Below the pieces are notes generated by a model, which was given only the letters and a program-made list of their open reading frames with translations, was not told the origin of the DNA and did no database searches. The position numbers and the translations under genes are program-made. DNA of 47,830 bases. It comes from Thiosulfatihalobacter marinus. GTDB taxonomy: Bacteria > Pseudomonadota > Alphaproteobacteria > Rhodobacterales > Rhodobacteraceae. The number at the start of each line of letters is the position of its first letter. Position 1 is the first letter of the stretch. The stretch spans positions 1 through 47,830 of the forward strand of contig NZ_JAECRZ010000018.1 in the NCBI RefSeq assembly GCF_016019955.1, read 5' to 3'. Shown in pieces: positions 10,541 to 19,237 of the stretch.

Positions 10541-10578
10541 GCGTTTGCGCGTGGGGCTGATACAAGGCGCGCAAACGC
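10541..10578. promoter_or_regulatory. Perfect 11-bp inverted repeat upstream of olsB
   Basis: GCGTTTGCGCG (10541-10551) and CGCGCAAACGC (10568-10578) are exact inverted copies with a 16-base spacer, 16 bp before the olsB start. A third related decamer, GCGTTTACGC, is at 10485-10494. This is either a 5'-UTR hairpin or an operator with multiple sites. Confidence 0.55.
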
Positions 10579-10594
10579 CACTCCGACACAGCGC

Positions 10595-11374
10595 ATGACC
10601 CGACCAGAGCCCAAATTTATCTTGAAACTGGCCGAGACCGAGGCCGAGCTGAAGGCCGCACAGCGCCTGCGCTATCGCGTGTTCGTCGAGGAACTGGGCG
10701 GGGCAGGGCCGATGGTGGATCATGCGCAGCGCTTGGAGCGTGACCGGTTCGATCCATTTTTCGACCACATGATCCTGATCGATGACGCTCTGGAGGCCGA
10801 GCCGGAGGACCGGGTGGTGGGGGTATACCGCCTGTTGCGTTCGGATGCGGCCCAAAAAGCCGGGCAGTTCTATTCGGAAGACGAGTATGATCTGGAGGTT
10901 CTGCGCACCGGAGGACGACGGCTTCTGGAGCTTGGGCGATCTTGTTTGCACGAAGCCTATCGCGGTGGCGCCGCCATGTTTCACCTGTGGAACGGGCTGG
11001 CGGATTACGTGGCCGATCACCGCATCGACGTGCTGTTTGGCGTGGCCAGCTTTCACGGCACGGATATTGATGCGCTGGCACAACCGCTGTCGTTGCTTCA
11101 CGCCCGCCATCTTGCACCGTCCGATCTGCGGGTGCGCGCTCAGCCCGCCCATTTTCAGCGCATGGACCTGATCCAGAACACGCAAATTGACCGGCGCGCG
11201 GCCATGTTGCAGGTGCCCGCCTTGATCAAGGCCTATCTGAGGCTGGGCGGCTTCGTGGGCGAGGGGGCGTTTGTCGATCACGCCTTCAATACCACGGATG
11301 TGTGTCTGATCATGGATACCAAACGTATGAATGCGCGCAACAAGGCGCTGTACACGCGGGATCGCGCCCTGTGA
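10595..11374 (+). CDS. olsB: L-ornithine N(alpha)-acyltransferase OlsB
   Basis: 259 residues of the GNAT-like OlsB family. It transfers a 3-hydroxyacyl chain from acyl-ACP to ornithine, giving lyso-ornithine lipid, the first step of this phosphorus-free membrane lipid. Supporting segments are Arg-Leu-Arg-Tyr-Arg-Val-Phe-Val-Glu-Glu near residue 25, Gly-Val-Tyr-Arg-Leu-Leu and Glu-Leu-Gly-Arg-Ser-Cys. The pairing with an acyltransferase downstream, overlapping by 4 bp (GTGA), supports the call. No Pho box is visible in its 123-bp upstream gap, although ornithine lipids often rise under phosphate limitation. Confidence 0.9.
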   Translation: MTRPEPKFILKLAETEAELKAAQRLRYRVFVEELGGAGPMVDHAQRLERDRFDPFFDHMILIDDALEAEPEDRVVGVYRLLRSDAAQKAGQFYSEDEYDLEVLRTGGRRLLELGRSCLHEAYRGGAAMFHLWNGLADYVADHRIDVLFGVASFHGTDIDALAQPLSLLHARHLAPSDLRVRAQPAHFQRMDLIQNTQIDRRAAMLQVPALIKAYLRLGGFVGEGAFVDHAFNTTDVCLIMDTKRMNARNKALYTRDRAL

Positions 11375-12201
11375 GCCGCCCCTGGGACGATCCGGCCGAT
11401 TATACCCGGATGCCGCCGATTCCGGCCATGGGTTGGCTGAGGGTTCTGCTGCGCGGCGTAACGCTGGCGATGCTGGTGTTCGGCTGTTTACTGATCCTGT
11501 TGCTGGTACGACTGATCGAGAGACCTGCGTTTGGAGTGCACCGTCCCTGGACGCCGTGGATCACCCAATTTGTCTGCCGCAATGCCTTTCGCATCCTGGG
11601 AATGCAGTTCGAAAGCGAAGGCGCGCTTATGCAGGAACGCGGCGCTGTGGTGGCCAATCATTCCTCGTGGCTGGATATATTTGCGCTCAATGCCCGCAAA
11701 CGCATCTATTTCGTGTCCAAGGCCGAGGTCGCCAACTGGCCCGGAATCGGATGGCTGGCCAAGGCCACGGGTACTGTGTTCATCAACCGCGACCCGCGCG
11801 AAGCACGCGGACAGAAAGCGGTTTTCGAAGCCCGGCTTCTGGCCGGGCACAAGCTGTTGTTCTTTCCGGAAGGCACGAGCACCGACTCTATTCGCGTGCT
11901 TCCGTTCAAGCCGACACTTTTTGCGGCCTTCTTTGCGCCTGAACTGCGCGAGGTTCTGCATGTCCAGCCGGTGACGGTGGTATATTCTGCACCCGAAGGT
12001 GCCGACCGGCGGTTTTACGGCTGGTGGGGCGAAATGGATTTCGGTCCGCATCTGCTGCATGTGCTGGCGGCAAGGCCCCAAGGCAGCGTGCGGCTGATCT
12101 ATCATGCGCCGGTGCGGGTGGCCGATTTTGCCAATCGCAAGGCGCTGGCGGCCCATTGCGAGGCGGTGATCCGGGCCGCGCACCCCGCCGCGATCGCTTA
12201 A
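11371..12201 (+). CDS. olsA: Lyso-ornithine lipid O-acyltransferase OlsA
   Basis: 276 residues, PlsC family. The GTG at 11371 overlaps the olsB stop as GTGA and gives a typical N-terminus; the frame is open further upstream but overlaps olsB. There is one strong membrane segment at about residues 27-48. The acyltransferase motifs are Asn-His-Ser-Ser-Trp-Leu-Asp (His97, Asp102) and Phe-Pro-Glu-Gly-Thr-Ser. It esterifies the hydroxyl of the lyso lipid to make ornithine lipid at the inner membrane; PlsC activity on lysophosphatidate is also possible for OlsA enzymes. Confidence 0.9.
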   Translation: MSRPWDDPADYTRMPPIPAMGWLRVLLRGVTLAMLVFGCLLILLLVRLIERPAFGVHRPWTPWITQFVCRNAFRILGMQFESEGALMQERGAVVANHSSWLDIFALNARKRIYFVSKAEVANWPGIGWLAKATGTVFINRDPREARGQKAVFEARLLAGHKLLFFPEGTSTDSIRVLPFKPTLFAAFFAPELREVLHVQPVTVVYSAPEGADRRFYGWWGEMDFGPHLLHVLAARPQGSVRLIYHAPVRVADFANRKALAAHCEAVIRAAHPAAIA

Positions 12202-12236
12202 TCCTGCCCCAAACCCGAAAATACGGATCGGAGTGC

Positions 12237-12265
12237 TTGCATCCGGTCCGGGGATCATGTATCGC
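12237..12265 (+). promoter_or_regulatory. Candidate promoter and leader of rpsB
   Basis: TTGCAT (12237-12242), a 17-bp spacer and TATCGC (12260-12265) could serve rpsB. The downstream leader has a 7-bp hairpin GGCAGGG/CCCTGCC (about 12303-12323), which may be an S2-binding leader; that is speculative. Confidence 0.4.
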
Positions 12266-12391
12266 GCGCGCATTCAAACCCGCAGGCGGGGTTTGGGCTA
12301 GGGCAGGGGAGACATCCCTGCCGGTCCGCCGGTTGGAGCATCCGCTCTCACTTCACCCCGCCAAGGCGTAAACCGGAAAAGGAAATACAGC

Positions 12392-13180
12392 ATGGCTCTT
12401 CCCGAGTTCACCATGCGCCAGCTGCTGGAAGCAGGCGTACATTTTGGCCACCAAACGCAACGTTGGAACCCCCGCATGGGCGAGTTCATCTATGGTGCGC
12501 GCAACGGCATCCATATCATGGACCTCACCCAGACCGTCCCGATGCTAGACGCGGCGCTGAATGCCGTTCGCGACACCGTTGCCAAAGGTGGCCGGGTTCT
12601 GTTCGTAGGGACCAAGCGTCAGGCCGCCGGCCCGATTGCCGACGCCGCCGAGAAATCAGCTCAGTACTATATGAACCACCGCTGGCTGGGTGGTACGCTG
12701 ACCAACTGGAAAACCGTTTCGCAGTCCATCAATCGTCTGAAGGAAATCGACGAAAAGATGGAAACCGGCGCCGACGGGCTGACCAAGAAGGAACGTCTGG
12801 GCATGGAGCGTGACCAGACCAAATTGCAGGCGTCTTTGGGCGGTATCCGCGAAATGGGCGGTGTGCCAGACCTTCTGTTCGTCATAGATGTCAAGAAAGA
12901 GGCGCTGGCCGTGGCCGAAGCCAACAAGCTGGGTATCCCGGTTGTGGCCGTTGTTGACACCAACTGCTCGCCCGACGGCGTGGATTACATCATTCCGGGC
13001 AACGACGATGCGGCCCGTGCCATCTCGCTGTATTGCGACCTGGCCTCGCGCGCGGCTCTGGATGGCATGTCGGCCCAGATGGGTGCGGCAGGTGTTGACC
13101 TTGGTGCCTTTGAAGACGCCCCGGTGGAAGAAGCCGTGGCCGAAGATGCACCCGCTGCGGCTGCCGAAGCCCAAGCGTAA
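12392..13180 (+). CDS. rpsB: 30S ribosomal protein S2
   Basis: 262 residues. The N-terminal [10 protein letters not shown] motif and central Trp-Leu-Gly-Gly-Thr-Leu-Thr-Asn are diagnostic of S2, which binds last to the small subunit at the head-body junction. The C-terminus has an acidic, Ala-rich tail (about 35 residues) of low complexity, often seen in this clade. AAAAGGAAA precedes the ATG. tsf follows, the universal rpsB-tsf pair, but a strong hairpin with a T-run lies between them. Confidence 0.98.
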   Translation: MALPEFTMRQLLEAGVHFGHQTQRWNPRMGEFIYGARNGIHIMDLTQTVPMLDAALNAVRDTVAKGGRVLFVGTKRQAAGPIADAAEKSAQYYMNHRWLGGTLTNWKTVSQSINRLKEIDEKMETGADGLTKKERLGMERDQTKLQASLGGIREMGGVPDLLFVIDVKKEALAVAEANKLGIPVVAVVDTNCSPDGVDYIIPGNDDAARAISLYCDLASRAALDGMSAQMGAAGVDLGAFEDAPVEEAVAEDAPAAAAEAQA

Positions 13181-13188
13181 CATATCTG

Positions 13189-13228
13189 GTCCGAAGGCAG
13201 GGTAAGCCGGCCTTCGGACTCCATTTTT
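13189..13228 (+). terminator. Hairpin with T-run between rpsB and tsf
   Basis: GTCCGAAGGC (13189-13198) pairs exactly with GCCTTCGGAC (13210-13219), followed by TCCATTTTT. Partial termination here would lower tsf relative to rpsB; E. coli also has an attenuating site in this gap. Confidence 0.75.
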
Positions 13229-13247
13229 CAGACGAGGAGAGCCGAAA

Positions 13248-14129
13248 ATGGCGATCACAGCAGCTATGGTCAAAGAACTGCGCGAGATGACCGGCGCAGG
13301 CATGATGGACGCGAAAAAAGCGCTGACAGAGACCGATGGCGATCAGGAAGCGGCAATCGACTGGCTGCGCACCAAGGGTCTGGCCAAGGCCGCCAAGAAA
13401 TCGGGCCGCATTGCCGCCGAGGGACTGGTGGCCGTAAAGGTTGACGGCGGCAAGGGCGTTGCCGTGGAAGTGAACTCGGAAACCGACTTTGTCGGCAAGA
13501 ACGCCGATTTCCAGAAAATGGTTGGCGGGATCGCCGATGTCGCGCTGACCGTTGACAACACCGAGTCCCTTCTGGCAGCGGACATGGGTGGCAAATCTGT
13601 CGCCGATACAGTGACCGATGCGGTGGCAACCATTGGTGAGAATATGTCGGTGCGCCGCATGGCCACTGTCGAAGGTGAAACCGTCGTGTCCTATATCCAC
13701 AATCCTGCCGTGCCCGGAATGGGCAAGATCGGCGTGCTGGTTGCGATGAAGGGTGGCGACGAGGCGTTCGGCAAGCTGGTCGCAATGCACGTGGCTGCGG
13801 CTGATCCGCGCCCGCAGGCGCTGACCTCCGATGATCTGGATCCCGCCGTGGTGGAAAAGGAACGTTCCGTTCAGATCGAGATCGCGCGTGAATCGGGCAA
13901 GCCCGAGCAAGTCATCGAGAAGATGATCGAAGGCCGCATGAAGAAATTCCTGGCCGAGATCACGCTGGTGAACCAGGCATTTGTGGTCAACCCCGACCTG
14001 ACCGTTGCGAAGGCGGCAGAGGAGGCCGGGGCCGAAATCACCGGCTTCATTCGCATGGAAGTGGGCGAAGGTATCGAAAAGAAAGAGGAAGACTTTGCGG
14101 CAGAAGTGGCCAAGGCCGCTCAGGGCTAA
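13248..14129 (+). CDS. tsf: Elongation factor Ts
   Basis: 293 residues, a normal length. The N-terminal UBA-like helix pair includes [11 protein letters not shown], and the core carries Glu-Thr-Asp-Phe-Val-Gly-Lys, the region that touches the EF-Tu nucleotide site. It exchanges GDP for GTP on EF-Tu. ACGAGGAGA precedes the ATG. It is the last gene of the rpsB-tsf unit and is followed by a plus-strand terminator. Confidence 0.98.
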   Translation: MAITAAMVKELREMTGAGMMDAKKALTETDGDQEAAIDWLRTKGLAKAAKKSGRIAAEGLVAVKVDGGKGVAVEVNSETDFVGKNADFQKMVGGIADVALTVDNTESLLAADMGGKSVADTVTDAVATIGENMSVRRMATVEGETVVSYIHNPAVPGMGKIGVLVAMKGGDEAFGKLVAMHVAAADPRPQALTSDDLDPAVVEKERSVQIEIARESGKPEQVIEKMIEGRMKKFLAEITLVNQAFVVNPDLTVAKAAEEAGAEITGFIRMEVGEGIEKKEEDFAAEVAKAAQG

Positions 14130-14154
14130 AATTTGCCTTGTCGAAGAGTTGCAA

Positions 14155-14187
14155 TGGGCCGCCGGTGTAATGCCGACGGCCCATTTT
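14155..14187 (+). terminator. Intrinsic terminator after tsf
   Basis: TGGGCCGCCGG (14155-14165) pairs with CCGACGGCCCA (14173-14183; one mismatch or wobble), followed by TTTT. Confidence 0.8.
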
Positions 14188-14205
14188 CATATTCGGCAGC
14201 GCGCC

Positions 14206-14238
14206 AAAAAAACGGCGCCGCACATGGGCGACGCCGTT
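14206..14238 (-). terminator. Intrinsic terminator on minus strand, downstream of luxR
   Basis: Read on the minus strand, 14238-14228 pairs with 14221-14211 (11 bp, one G-U), loop of six, then seven T (14212-14206). It lies about 245 nt past the luxR stop. It ends either a long luxR 3' UTR or a separate minus-strand transcript. Confidence 0.75.
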
Positions 14239-14483
14239 CCTTTTCCAAGCCTCCGTAACATGGGGATGGGGAGGCCCAAGAAAACGCCAGCCAACAAGCA
14301 AAATAAGACTGCGACTGACATCCGGGTTGGATACCGGTCGACCCCCAGAGCCCCGAAATGGCGAAGGTAGGCGCCGAACTTGTCCCAATGGCCAAAGCCA
14401 CCACTCACGGAACAAACACAGTTTGACAGCTTGACCCACGGTTAAGCAAGTCAGAAATACCGTACTTTTGACGCTATTATGCG
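14239..14483. other. Non-coding stretch between luxR and its distal terminator
   Basis: No convincing gene. A minus-strand frame at 14187-14408 (73 codons from GTG, with one hydrophobic stretch) overlaps the terminator and has no clear ribosome-binding site. A 6-bp hairpin GCCTCC/GGAGGC spans 14249-14275. A small RNA or structured 3' UTR is possible. Confidence 0.35.
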
Positions 14484-14486
14484 TCA
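14469..14486. promoter_or_regulatory. 18-bp inverted repeat at the luxR stop codon
   Basis: TGACGC TATTAT GCGTCA is a perfect 6-6-6 inverted repeat that contains the luxR stop. It has lux-box-like size but not the usual lux-box bases. Confidence 0.45.
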
Positions 14487-15248
14487 GCTTTGGGATTCTG
14501 GCAAGTAAATTTGGTGCATGAAGGACGCCTTGAGCAAGGCCTGCGCGGTGGTTTCGACATTCATGGCCTGGCGCGCCAGTCGCAAGTGCTTTTCCACCGT
14601 TGCGGGTGTGCGTTCTATCAGGGTGGCGATGTCCTGGATCGTCTTGCCATCACCAACCCATTCAAGAACCTCGCGCTGTCGTTTGGTCAGCTCGCGCTCG
14701 GGATAGGTGTAGGGCAGGGAGTGAATTTTCAGATGCGCGACGTTGTTGATCAGCACAATGTTGCCGCCATGCTGGGCCCAGATATCGTCTACGTCCCTTT
14801 GCGTCAGGCCGGAACGCCCTCCTAGGGAAATAGCGCCCTTGGTACGCGAAGAGACAGCCGGGAAACTGATTGTATAGCCAGCGGTCAAATTGAGAGATTG
14901 ATTGACCCGATAAACTTCGATCTGTTCGGGTGACAACAAACCGGCATCATAGGCATCATGTACCGCTTGCCAGCTTTTGGCGCCGGAGTTGTTCAGCGTC
15001 CATTCCATCATCGGCGTATGAAAATACATGCCTTCGCCAAGGAACTTGTCAAGATATTCACGGGAATGATTGGACAGGATGAAGAAATCCTCAACGTCGC
15101 CCAAGGAAACACCGCTTCTGAAATTGGTATAGCCGTAGATCAGCCGATCGAACCCGTAATCCGACATGCGAGCCACGTGCATATCCCACAAGGCTTCGAG
15201 GCTGGTCTCGTTCATTACCGCTTTGATATATTCGAGCGTGTCCCGCAT
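14484..15248 (-). CDS. Orphan LuxR-type regulator with autoinducer-binding domain
   Basis: 254 residues from ATG 15248, preceded by a weak site; an in-frame TTG lies seven codons upstream. Residues about 15-165 fit the autoinducer-binding domain, with Tyr-Gly-Phe, Trp21 and Trp93 visible. The conserved Asp-Pro that anchors the acyl-homoserine lactone amide appears here as Thr78-Pro79, so the ligand may differ or be absent. Residues about 185-245 form the LuxR helix-turn-helix (Leu-Thr-Lys-Arg-Gln-Arg-Glu-Val-Leu). No luxI gene is in the window, so this is a LuxR solo here. It lies downstream of phoB on the same strand with a 393-bp gap, so it likely has its own promoter. Confidence 0.85.
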   Translation of the reverse strand: MRDTLEYIKAVMNETSLEALWDMHVARMSDYGFDRLIYGYTNFRSGVSLGDVEDFFILSNHSREYLDKFLGEGMYFHTPMMEWTLNNSGAKSWQAVHDAYDAGLLSPEQIEVYRVNQSLNLTAGYTISFPAVSSRTKGAISLGGRSGLTQRDVDDIWAQHGGNIVLINNVAHLKIHSLPYTYPERELTKRQREVLEWVGDGKTIQDIATLIERTPATVEKHLRLARQAMNVETTAQALLKASFMHQIYLPESQS

Positions 15249-15641
15249 CCCAATAATTACACTTTCCAATTGCGTACAAATAAGCTCGGCCAGGACGCCA
15301 GGGGCCGTTGACGGTGTCCGCGCCGCAAAGCGCAGTCCGAAGTCGCTGCGAAATTGATAACTCTTGAATAATACCTATCGGAAGTATCTTTGTTCTGTCC
15401 AGTGCAACCACGACCGTGGGACACAAAAACGCAGGCTGGATCGGTTACGCCTTGTTTTTACATAATACCGATTATGCGAATTTAGCAATCTGAATAACTT
15501 GCGTAAATACAATTGGTTGGGAGGCATAGCTCGGGTTGAAATGAACTAATGTAGTACTGTCAACTCTCGTTCAGCCGCATCAAGCCTACAATATTTCCAA
15601 TCATTTGACCGCATAAATCCACGGTTTCCAACCCACCGCGT
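15249..15641. other. AT-richer leader region upstream of luxR
   Basis: A 393-bp gap with lower GC than its surroundings, mainly at 15440-15640. It contains an inverted repeat CATAAT-ACCG-ATTATG (15461-15476), about 210 bp before luxR, and a perfect TTGACA read on the minus strand (15563-15558) without a good -10. No gene is supported; it probably carries the phoB 3' end and the luxR control region. Confidence 0.45.
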
Positions 15642-16331
15642 TCATCCAAGCGCATAGCCGGCACCGCGAACGGTGCGCAGAGGATCCTCGCCTCCGTGTT
15701 CGCAAAGCGCCTTGCGCAGCCGCCCGATATGTACATCCACGGTCCGGCTGTCGACATAGATGTCCCTGCCCCAAACCCGGTCCAATAGCTGTTCGCGGCT
15801 CCAGACACGGCCGGGTTTTTCCATGAATGCCGTCAACAGGCGAAATTCGGTTGGGCCCAGCTTCAGCAACTTGTCCTGGCGGGTTACACGATGGGTCTCG
15901 GAATCCAGCAAGATGTCCTGGTACTCCAGAGTTTGGCCAGCCGCGGCCGGGCGCACCCGCCGCAACTGGTTGCGCACACGGGCCAGCAATTCCATAACTG
16001 AATACGGTTTGACGACATAATCGTCGGCCCCGGTTTCAAGCCCCCTCACCCGGTCCACCTCTTCCGAACGTGCCGACAGCATGATAATCGGAATACCCTT
16101 CGTACTGCTCCGGGTCTTCAGCCGTCGGCAGATTTCGATGCCTGACGTGCCTGGCAGCATCCAATCCAGAACAATCACATCGGGTGCAACTTCTTCCACC
16201 ATCAACAAGGCATCGTCACCGTCTCCGGCGGTTTCAACGTTGTAGCCCTCGGCATGAAGGTTGTAGGACAATACCTCGCGTTGCGCCGGCTCGTCTTCGA
16301 CAACCAGCACGGTGGGGTGGTCTTTGGTCAT
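15642..16331 (-). CDS. phoB: Phosphate regulon response regulator PhoB
   Basis: 229 residues from ATG 16331; codons further upstream are not conserved. The receiver domain has acidic Glu12/Asp13, phosphoacceptor Asp56 (Val-Leu-Asp-Trp-Met-Leu-Pro) and Lys in Val-Lys-Pro-Tyr. The C-terminal OmpR-type winged helix includes Gly-Pro-Thr-Glu-Phe-Arg-Leu-Leu and Ser-Arg-Glu-Gln-Leu-Leu-Asp. Trp59 in the Asp-Trp-Met-Leu-Pro box is characteristic of PhoB. When phosphorylated by PhoR it activates Pho-box promoters. It is the last gene of the phoR-pstSCAB-phoU-phoB block, 33 bp after phoU. Confidence 0.97.
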   Translation of the reverse strand: MTKDHPTVLVVEDEPAQREVLSYNLHAEGYNVETAGDGDDALLMVEEVAPDVIVLDWMLPGTSGIEICRRLKTRSSTKGIPIIMLSARSEEVDRVRGLETGADDYVVKPYSVMELLARVRNQLRRVRPAAAGQTLEYQDILLDSETHRVTRQDKLLKLGPTEFRLLTAFMEKPGRVWSREQLLDRVWGRDIYVDSRTVDVHIGRLRKALCEHGGEDPLRTVRGAGYALG

Positions 16332-16364
16332 GGTCCGAATACTCCAGATCAGCAAGTTGGCGCG

Positions 16365-17063
16365 TCATTCGGCGTCGTAGCGCGTGGCCTTGGGGCGGTC
16401 ATCCTCGGGCATTTTTCCGGTCACGAGGTAGATTACCTGCTCAGCAATCGACGTTACGTGATCGCCCATCCGCTCGGTGTTCTTCGCGATGAAATGCAGG
16501 TGCATACAGGGCGATATGTGACGTGGGTCTTCCATCATGAAGGTCAGGAACTCGCGGAACAGGGCATTGTACATCTGATCGATCTCGCGGTCGCGCTCCA
16601 GCACGTCACGCGCAAGTTCAGCGTCGCGTTGGATATAGGCATCCAGCACGTCCTTGAGCATCAGCTGCACCTCGCGCGCCATACGGCGCAGGCCACCTCG
16701 CGCGCCCTCGACCGGGGTCATGTGCACCAGAACAGAGGTGCGCTTGGCCATGTTCTTTGCATAGTCGCCGATACGTTCAAGGTTTCCCGTGATCTTCATC
16801 ACCGTCAGCACCAGGCGCAGGTCGATGGCCGTCGGCGCCCGCAACGCGATCAATTGGGCGCATTGCGCATTGATAGTGTCTTCAAGTTCATCAATTGCCG
16901 CATCCGCCTTGCGCACTCTTTCCGCCAATTCCTCGTCACGGTTCTTGAGCGATTTGGAGGCATCCAGGATTGCCGCCTCAACCAGCCCCCCCATCTTCAT
17001 CACAAGCGCCTGTACGCCCTCTAGATCCCGGTCGAATGCCGAGACAATATGCTGGTCGTTCAT
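16365..17063 (-). CDS. phoU: Phosphate signalling protein PhoU
   Basis: 232 residues, start at Met-Asn-Asp-Gln-His-Ile-Val-Ser-Ala-Phe. It has the two repeated three-helix bundles of PhoU; the Glu/Asp-rich metal-binding motifs appear in each repeat (Asn-Leu-Glu-Arg-Ile-Gly-Asp and Asn-Thr-Glu-Arg-Met-Gly-Asp). PhoU relays the transport state of PstB to PhoR and restrains both when phosphate is plentiful. It lies 16 bp after pstB and is surely cotranscribed. Confidence 0.97.
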   Translation of the reverse strand: MNDQHIVSAFDRDLEGVQALVMKMGGLVEAAILDASKSLKNRDEELAERVRKADAAIDELEDTINAQCAQLIALRAPTAIDLRLVLTVMKITGNLERIGDYAKNMAKRTSVLVHMTPVEGARGGLRRMAREVQLMLKDVLDAYIQRDAELARDVLERDREIDQMYNALFREFLTFMMEDPRHISPCMHLHFIAKNTERMGDHVTSIAEQVIYLVTGKMPEDDRPKATRYDAE

Positions 17064-17079
17064 CGTCCGATCCTCTGTG

Positions 17080-17877
17080 TTAACCAATCCGTCCCGTGAT
17101 GTAGCTTTCGGTACGCTCGTCCTTGGGATTTGTGAAAATTTGCGAGGTGTCGCCGTATTCCACAAGGTTTCCCAGATGGAAAAACGCGGTTTTCTGGCTG
17201 ACCCGGGCGGCCTGTTGCATCGAGTGGGTCACGATCACCACCGAATACTGGTTTCTCAGCTCGTCGATCAGCTCTTCGACCTGCGCGGTAGCAATCGGAT
17301 CGAGCGCCGAACAAGGTTCGTCCATAAGCAGAACCTCGGGTTCGGTGGCCACCGCGCGCGCGATGCACAGGCGCTGTTGCTGGCCGCCAGACAGCCCGGT
17401 TCCCGGGGCATGAAGCCTGTCCTTCACCTCGTCCCAGATCGCGCCGCGCCGCAGGGATTTCTCCACGATCACATCCAGATCAGCCCTGGAACGGGCAAGG
17501 CCATGGATGCGCGGGCCATAGGCCACATTGTCATAGATCGATTTGGGGAACGGGTTGGGCTTTTGGAACACCATGCCCACCTTGGCGCGAAGCTGTACCG
17601 GATCGACCTTCTTGTCATAGATGTCTTCGCCGTCCAAAAGGATATCTCCTTGCACGCGACATATATCAATTGTGTCGTTCATCCGATTGATACAACGCAG
17701 GAAAGTGGACTTGCCGCATCCCGACGGGCCGATAAAGGCGGTGACGGATTTCGATTCGATATCCACGTTCACGTCCTTGATGGCATGGGTGTCGCCATAA
17801 TAGACCTGAACATTTCGGGCCGAGATCTTGGTTTCCTTCTGGTCCACGGTATCCCCCGGGCGTTGTGCGTCAAACAT
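17080..17877 (-). CDS. pstB: Phosphate ABC transporter ATP-binding protein PstB
   Basis: 265 residues from ATG 17877. Walker A is Gly-Pro-Ser-Gly-Cys-Gly-Lys-Ser-Thr (residues 50-58), the signature Leu-Ser-Gly-Gly-Gln-Gln-Gln-Arg, and Walker B Val-Leu-Leu-Met-Asp-Glu-Pro. The Asn-Arg-Met-Asn-Asp and Lys-Pro-Asn-Pro-Phe-Pro motifs are typical of PstB rather than other ABC ATPases. It powers high-affinity phosphate uptake with PstC/PstA. The frame remains open upstream to 17934 but that overlaps pstA. Confidence 0.98.
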   Translation of the reverse strand: MFDAQRPGDTVDQKETKISARNVQVYYGDTHAIKDVNVDIESKSVTAFIGPSGCGKSTFLRCINRMNDTIDICRVQGDILLDGEDIYDKKVDPVQLRAKVGMVFQKPNPFPKSIYDNVAYGPRIHGLARSRADLDVIVEKSLRRGAIWDEVKDRLHAPGTGLSGGQQQRLCIARAVATEPEVLLMDEPCSALDPIATAQVEELIDELRNQYSVVIVTHSMQQAARVSQKTAFFHLGNLVEYGDTSQIFTNPKDERTESYITGRIG

Positions 17878-17893
17878 GTGAGAATTCCTTGAC

Positions 17894-19237
17894 TTACCAG
17901 CGGCGCTCAAACCGCCGGCGCAGGATGACTGCAAGAGTGTTCATCGACACGAGGAAGATCAAGAGAATGATGATTCCGCCCCATGCGCGTTCATAAAAGG
18001 CCGGATCGGCGCGCTTGGCCCATTCATAGATCTGAGCCGGCATGGCCGAGTTGGGTGACAGCAGGCCCTCGCCAATGGTCTGAGGCATGTTCGAGGCGAT
18101 AAATCCGATCATGCCAATCAAAAGCAGTGGCGCGGTTTCGCCCAGGGCCTGCGCCAGACCGATGATGGTGCCGGTCAGGATGCCGGGCGCGGCAAGAGGC
18201 AGAACGTGGTGAAAGACAGATTGCATCCTGGAGGCCCCTACCCCCAACGCCGCGTCGCGGATCGACGGTGGCACCGCCTTGAGCGAAGCGCGCGTGGAAA
18301 TGATGATGGTCGGCAGGGTCATCAGCGTCAGCACAAGGCCGCCCACAAGCGGGGCCGATTGTGGCAGGTGCATATAGTTGATGAAAACGGCCAGCCCCAG
18401 GATGCCGAACACGATCGACGGAACAGCGGCCAGGTTGGAGATGTTCACTTCGATAACATCGGTGATCCAGTTCTTGGGTGCAAATTCCTCAAGATAGATA
18501 GACGCGGCGACACCAATGGGCAGCGACAACGCTAGAACGGTCAGCATCATGAACAATGAGCCCATCATCGCCACGCCGATCCCGGCGGCTTCTGGGCGCT
18601 GATCCGACGCATCCGCGCCAATGATGAAATCGATATTGAAGGTCTTTTCAAGAATGCCCGCGTTGATCAGTTGATCCGCGAAATCAAGCTGTTCTGCGTT
18701 GACGTTCTTGTCATTGGCGATACTCTCGCGGGTCACGCGCCCCTTGAGATACCCGTCGATCCGGCTGTTGGCAAGAAAGCGGAATTCGATCGTTTCACCA
18801 ATTTTCTCAGGGTTGGCAATCACGTATTCGCGCAGTTGCGACGCGGCCGATTTTGACAGCAGCGCGGCCATTTCCTTGGACTTAAGGTCGGTTTCGATGC
18901 CCCTGTCGCCAACGACCTTTTCAAAGGCATCCTTGATCAAGGGCGCATAGCCAAAGGTCGTGACCTTCTTGATTTCTTCGATGTTTCGATTGCCCTTCTT
19001 GTCCAGTTTGGCCTCCTGCAATTCGACCTGCATGGTGACAAAGCTCTGGCTAAAGGCCCCGGCCCCTTTGGAGAGGATGGCGTAAACGAGCGTCACAAGC
19101 ATCAACAGGCCAATTGCGATCGCAGCGATTCCGTATGCCCGGAACCGGCGCTCGGCGGCGTTGCGGCGTTTGGTGCGTGCGCTCATGTGGTGAATCGATG
19201 ACTGCAATTCACCTTTGGGCGTGGTAGCGTCACTCAT
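17894..19237 (-). CDS. pstA: Phosphate ABC transporter permease PstA (long form)
   Basis: 447 residues, against about 296 in E. coli. The extra N-terminal about 160 residues hold one membrane segment (about 33-55) and a periplasmic region that matches what I recall as the DUF3333 extension of alphaproteobacterial PstA. The C-terminal half is the permease domain with about six spans and the Glu-Thr-Ala-Pro-Leu coupling loop (Ala-Leu-Gly-Glu-Thr-Ala). Its start overlaps the pstC stop by 4 bp (ATGA), so translation is coupled. Confidence 0.96.
   Translation of the reverse strand: MSDATTPKGELQSSIHHMSARTKRRNAAERRFRAYGIAAIAIGLLMLVTLVYAILSKGAGAFSQSFVTMQVELQEAKLDKKGNRNIEEIKKVTTFGYAPLIKDAFEKVVGDRGIETDLKSKEMAALLSKSAASQLREYVIANPEKIGETIEFRFLANSRIDGYLKGRVTRESIANDKNVNAEQLDFADQLINAGILEKTFNIDFIIGADASDQRPEAAGIGVAMMGSLFMMLTVLALSLPIGVAASIYLEEFAPKNWITDVIEVNISNLAAVPSIVFGILGLAVFINYMHLPQSAPLVGGLVLTLMTLPTIIISTRASLKAVPPSIRDAALGVGASRMQSVFHHVLPLAAPGILTGTIIGLAQALGETAPLLLIGMIGFIASNMPQTIGEGLLSPNSAMPAQIYEWAKRADPAFYERAWGGIIILLIFLVSMNTLAVILRRRFERRW

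Noticed and set aside
10259..11281. N-terminal extension of chpT antisense to olsB
   Set aside because: The frame is open, but the family begins at ATG 10258 with a good ribosome site, and the extension is antisense to a clear OlsB gene.
14469..14486. Classical lux box
   Set aside because: Size fits, but the bases do not match known lux-type consensus, and it lies at the stop codon rather than before a promoter.
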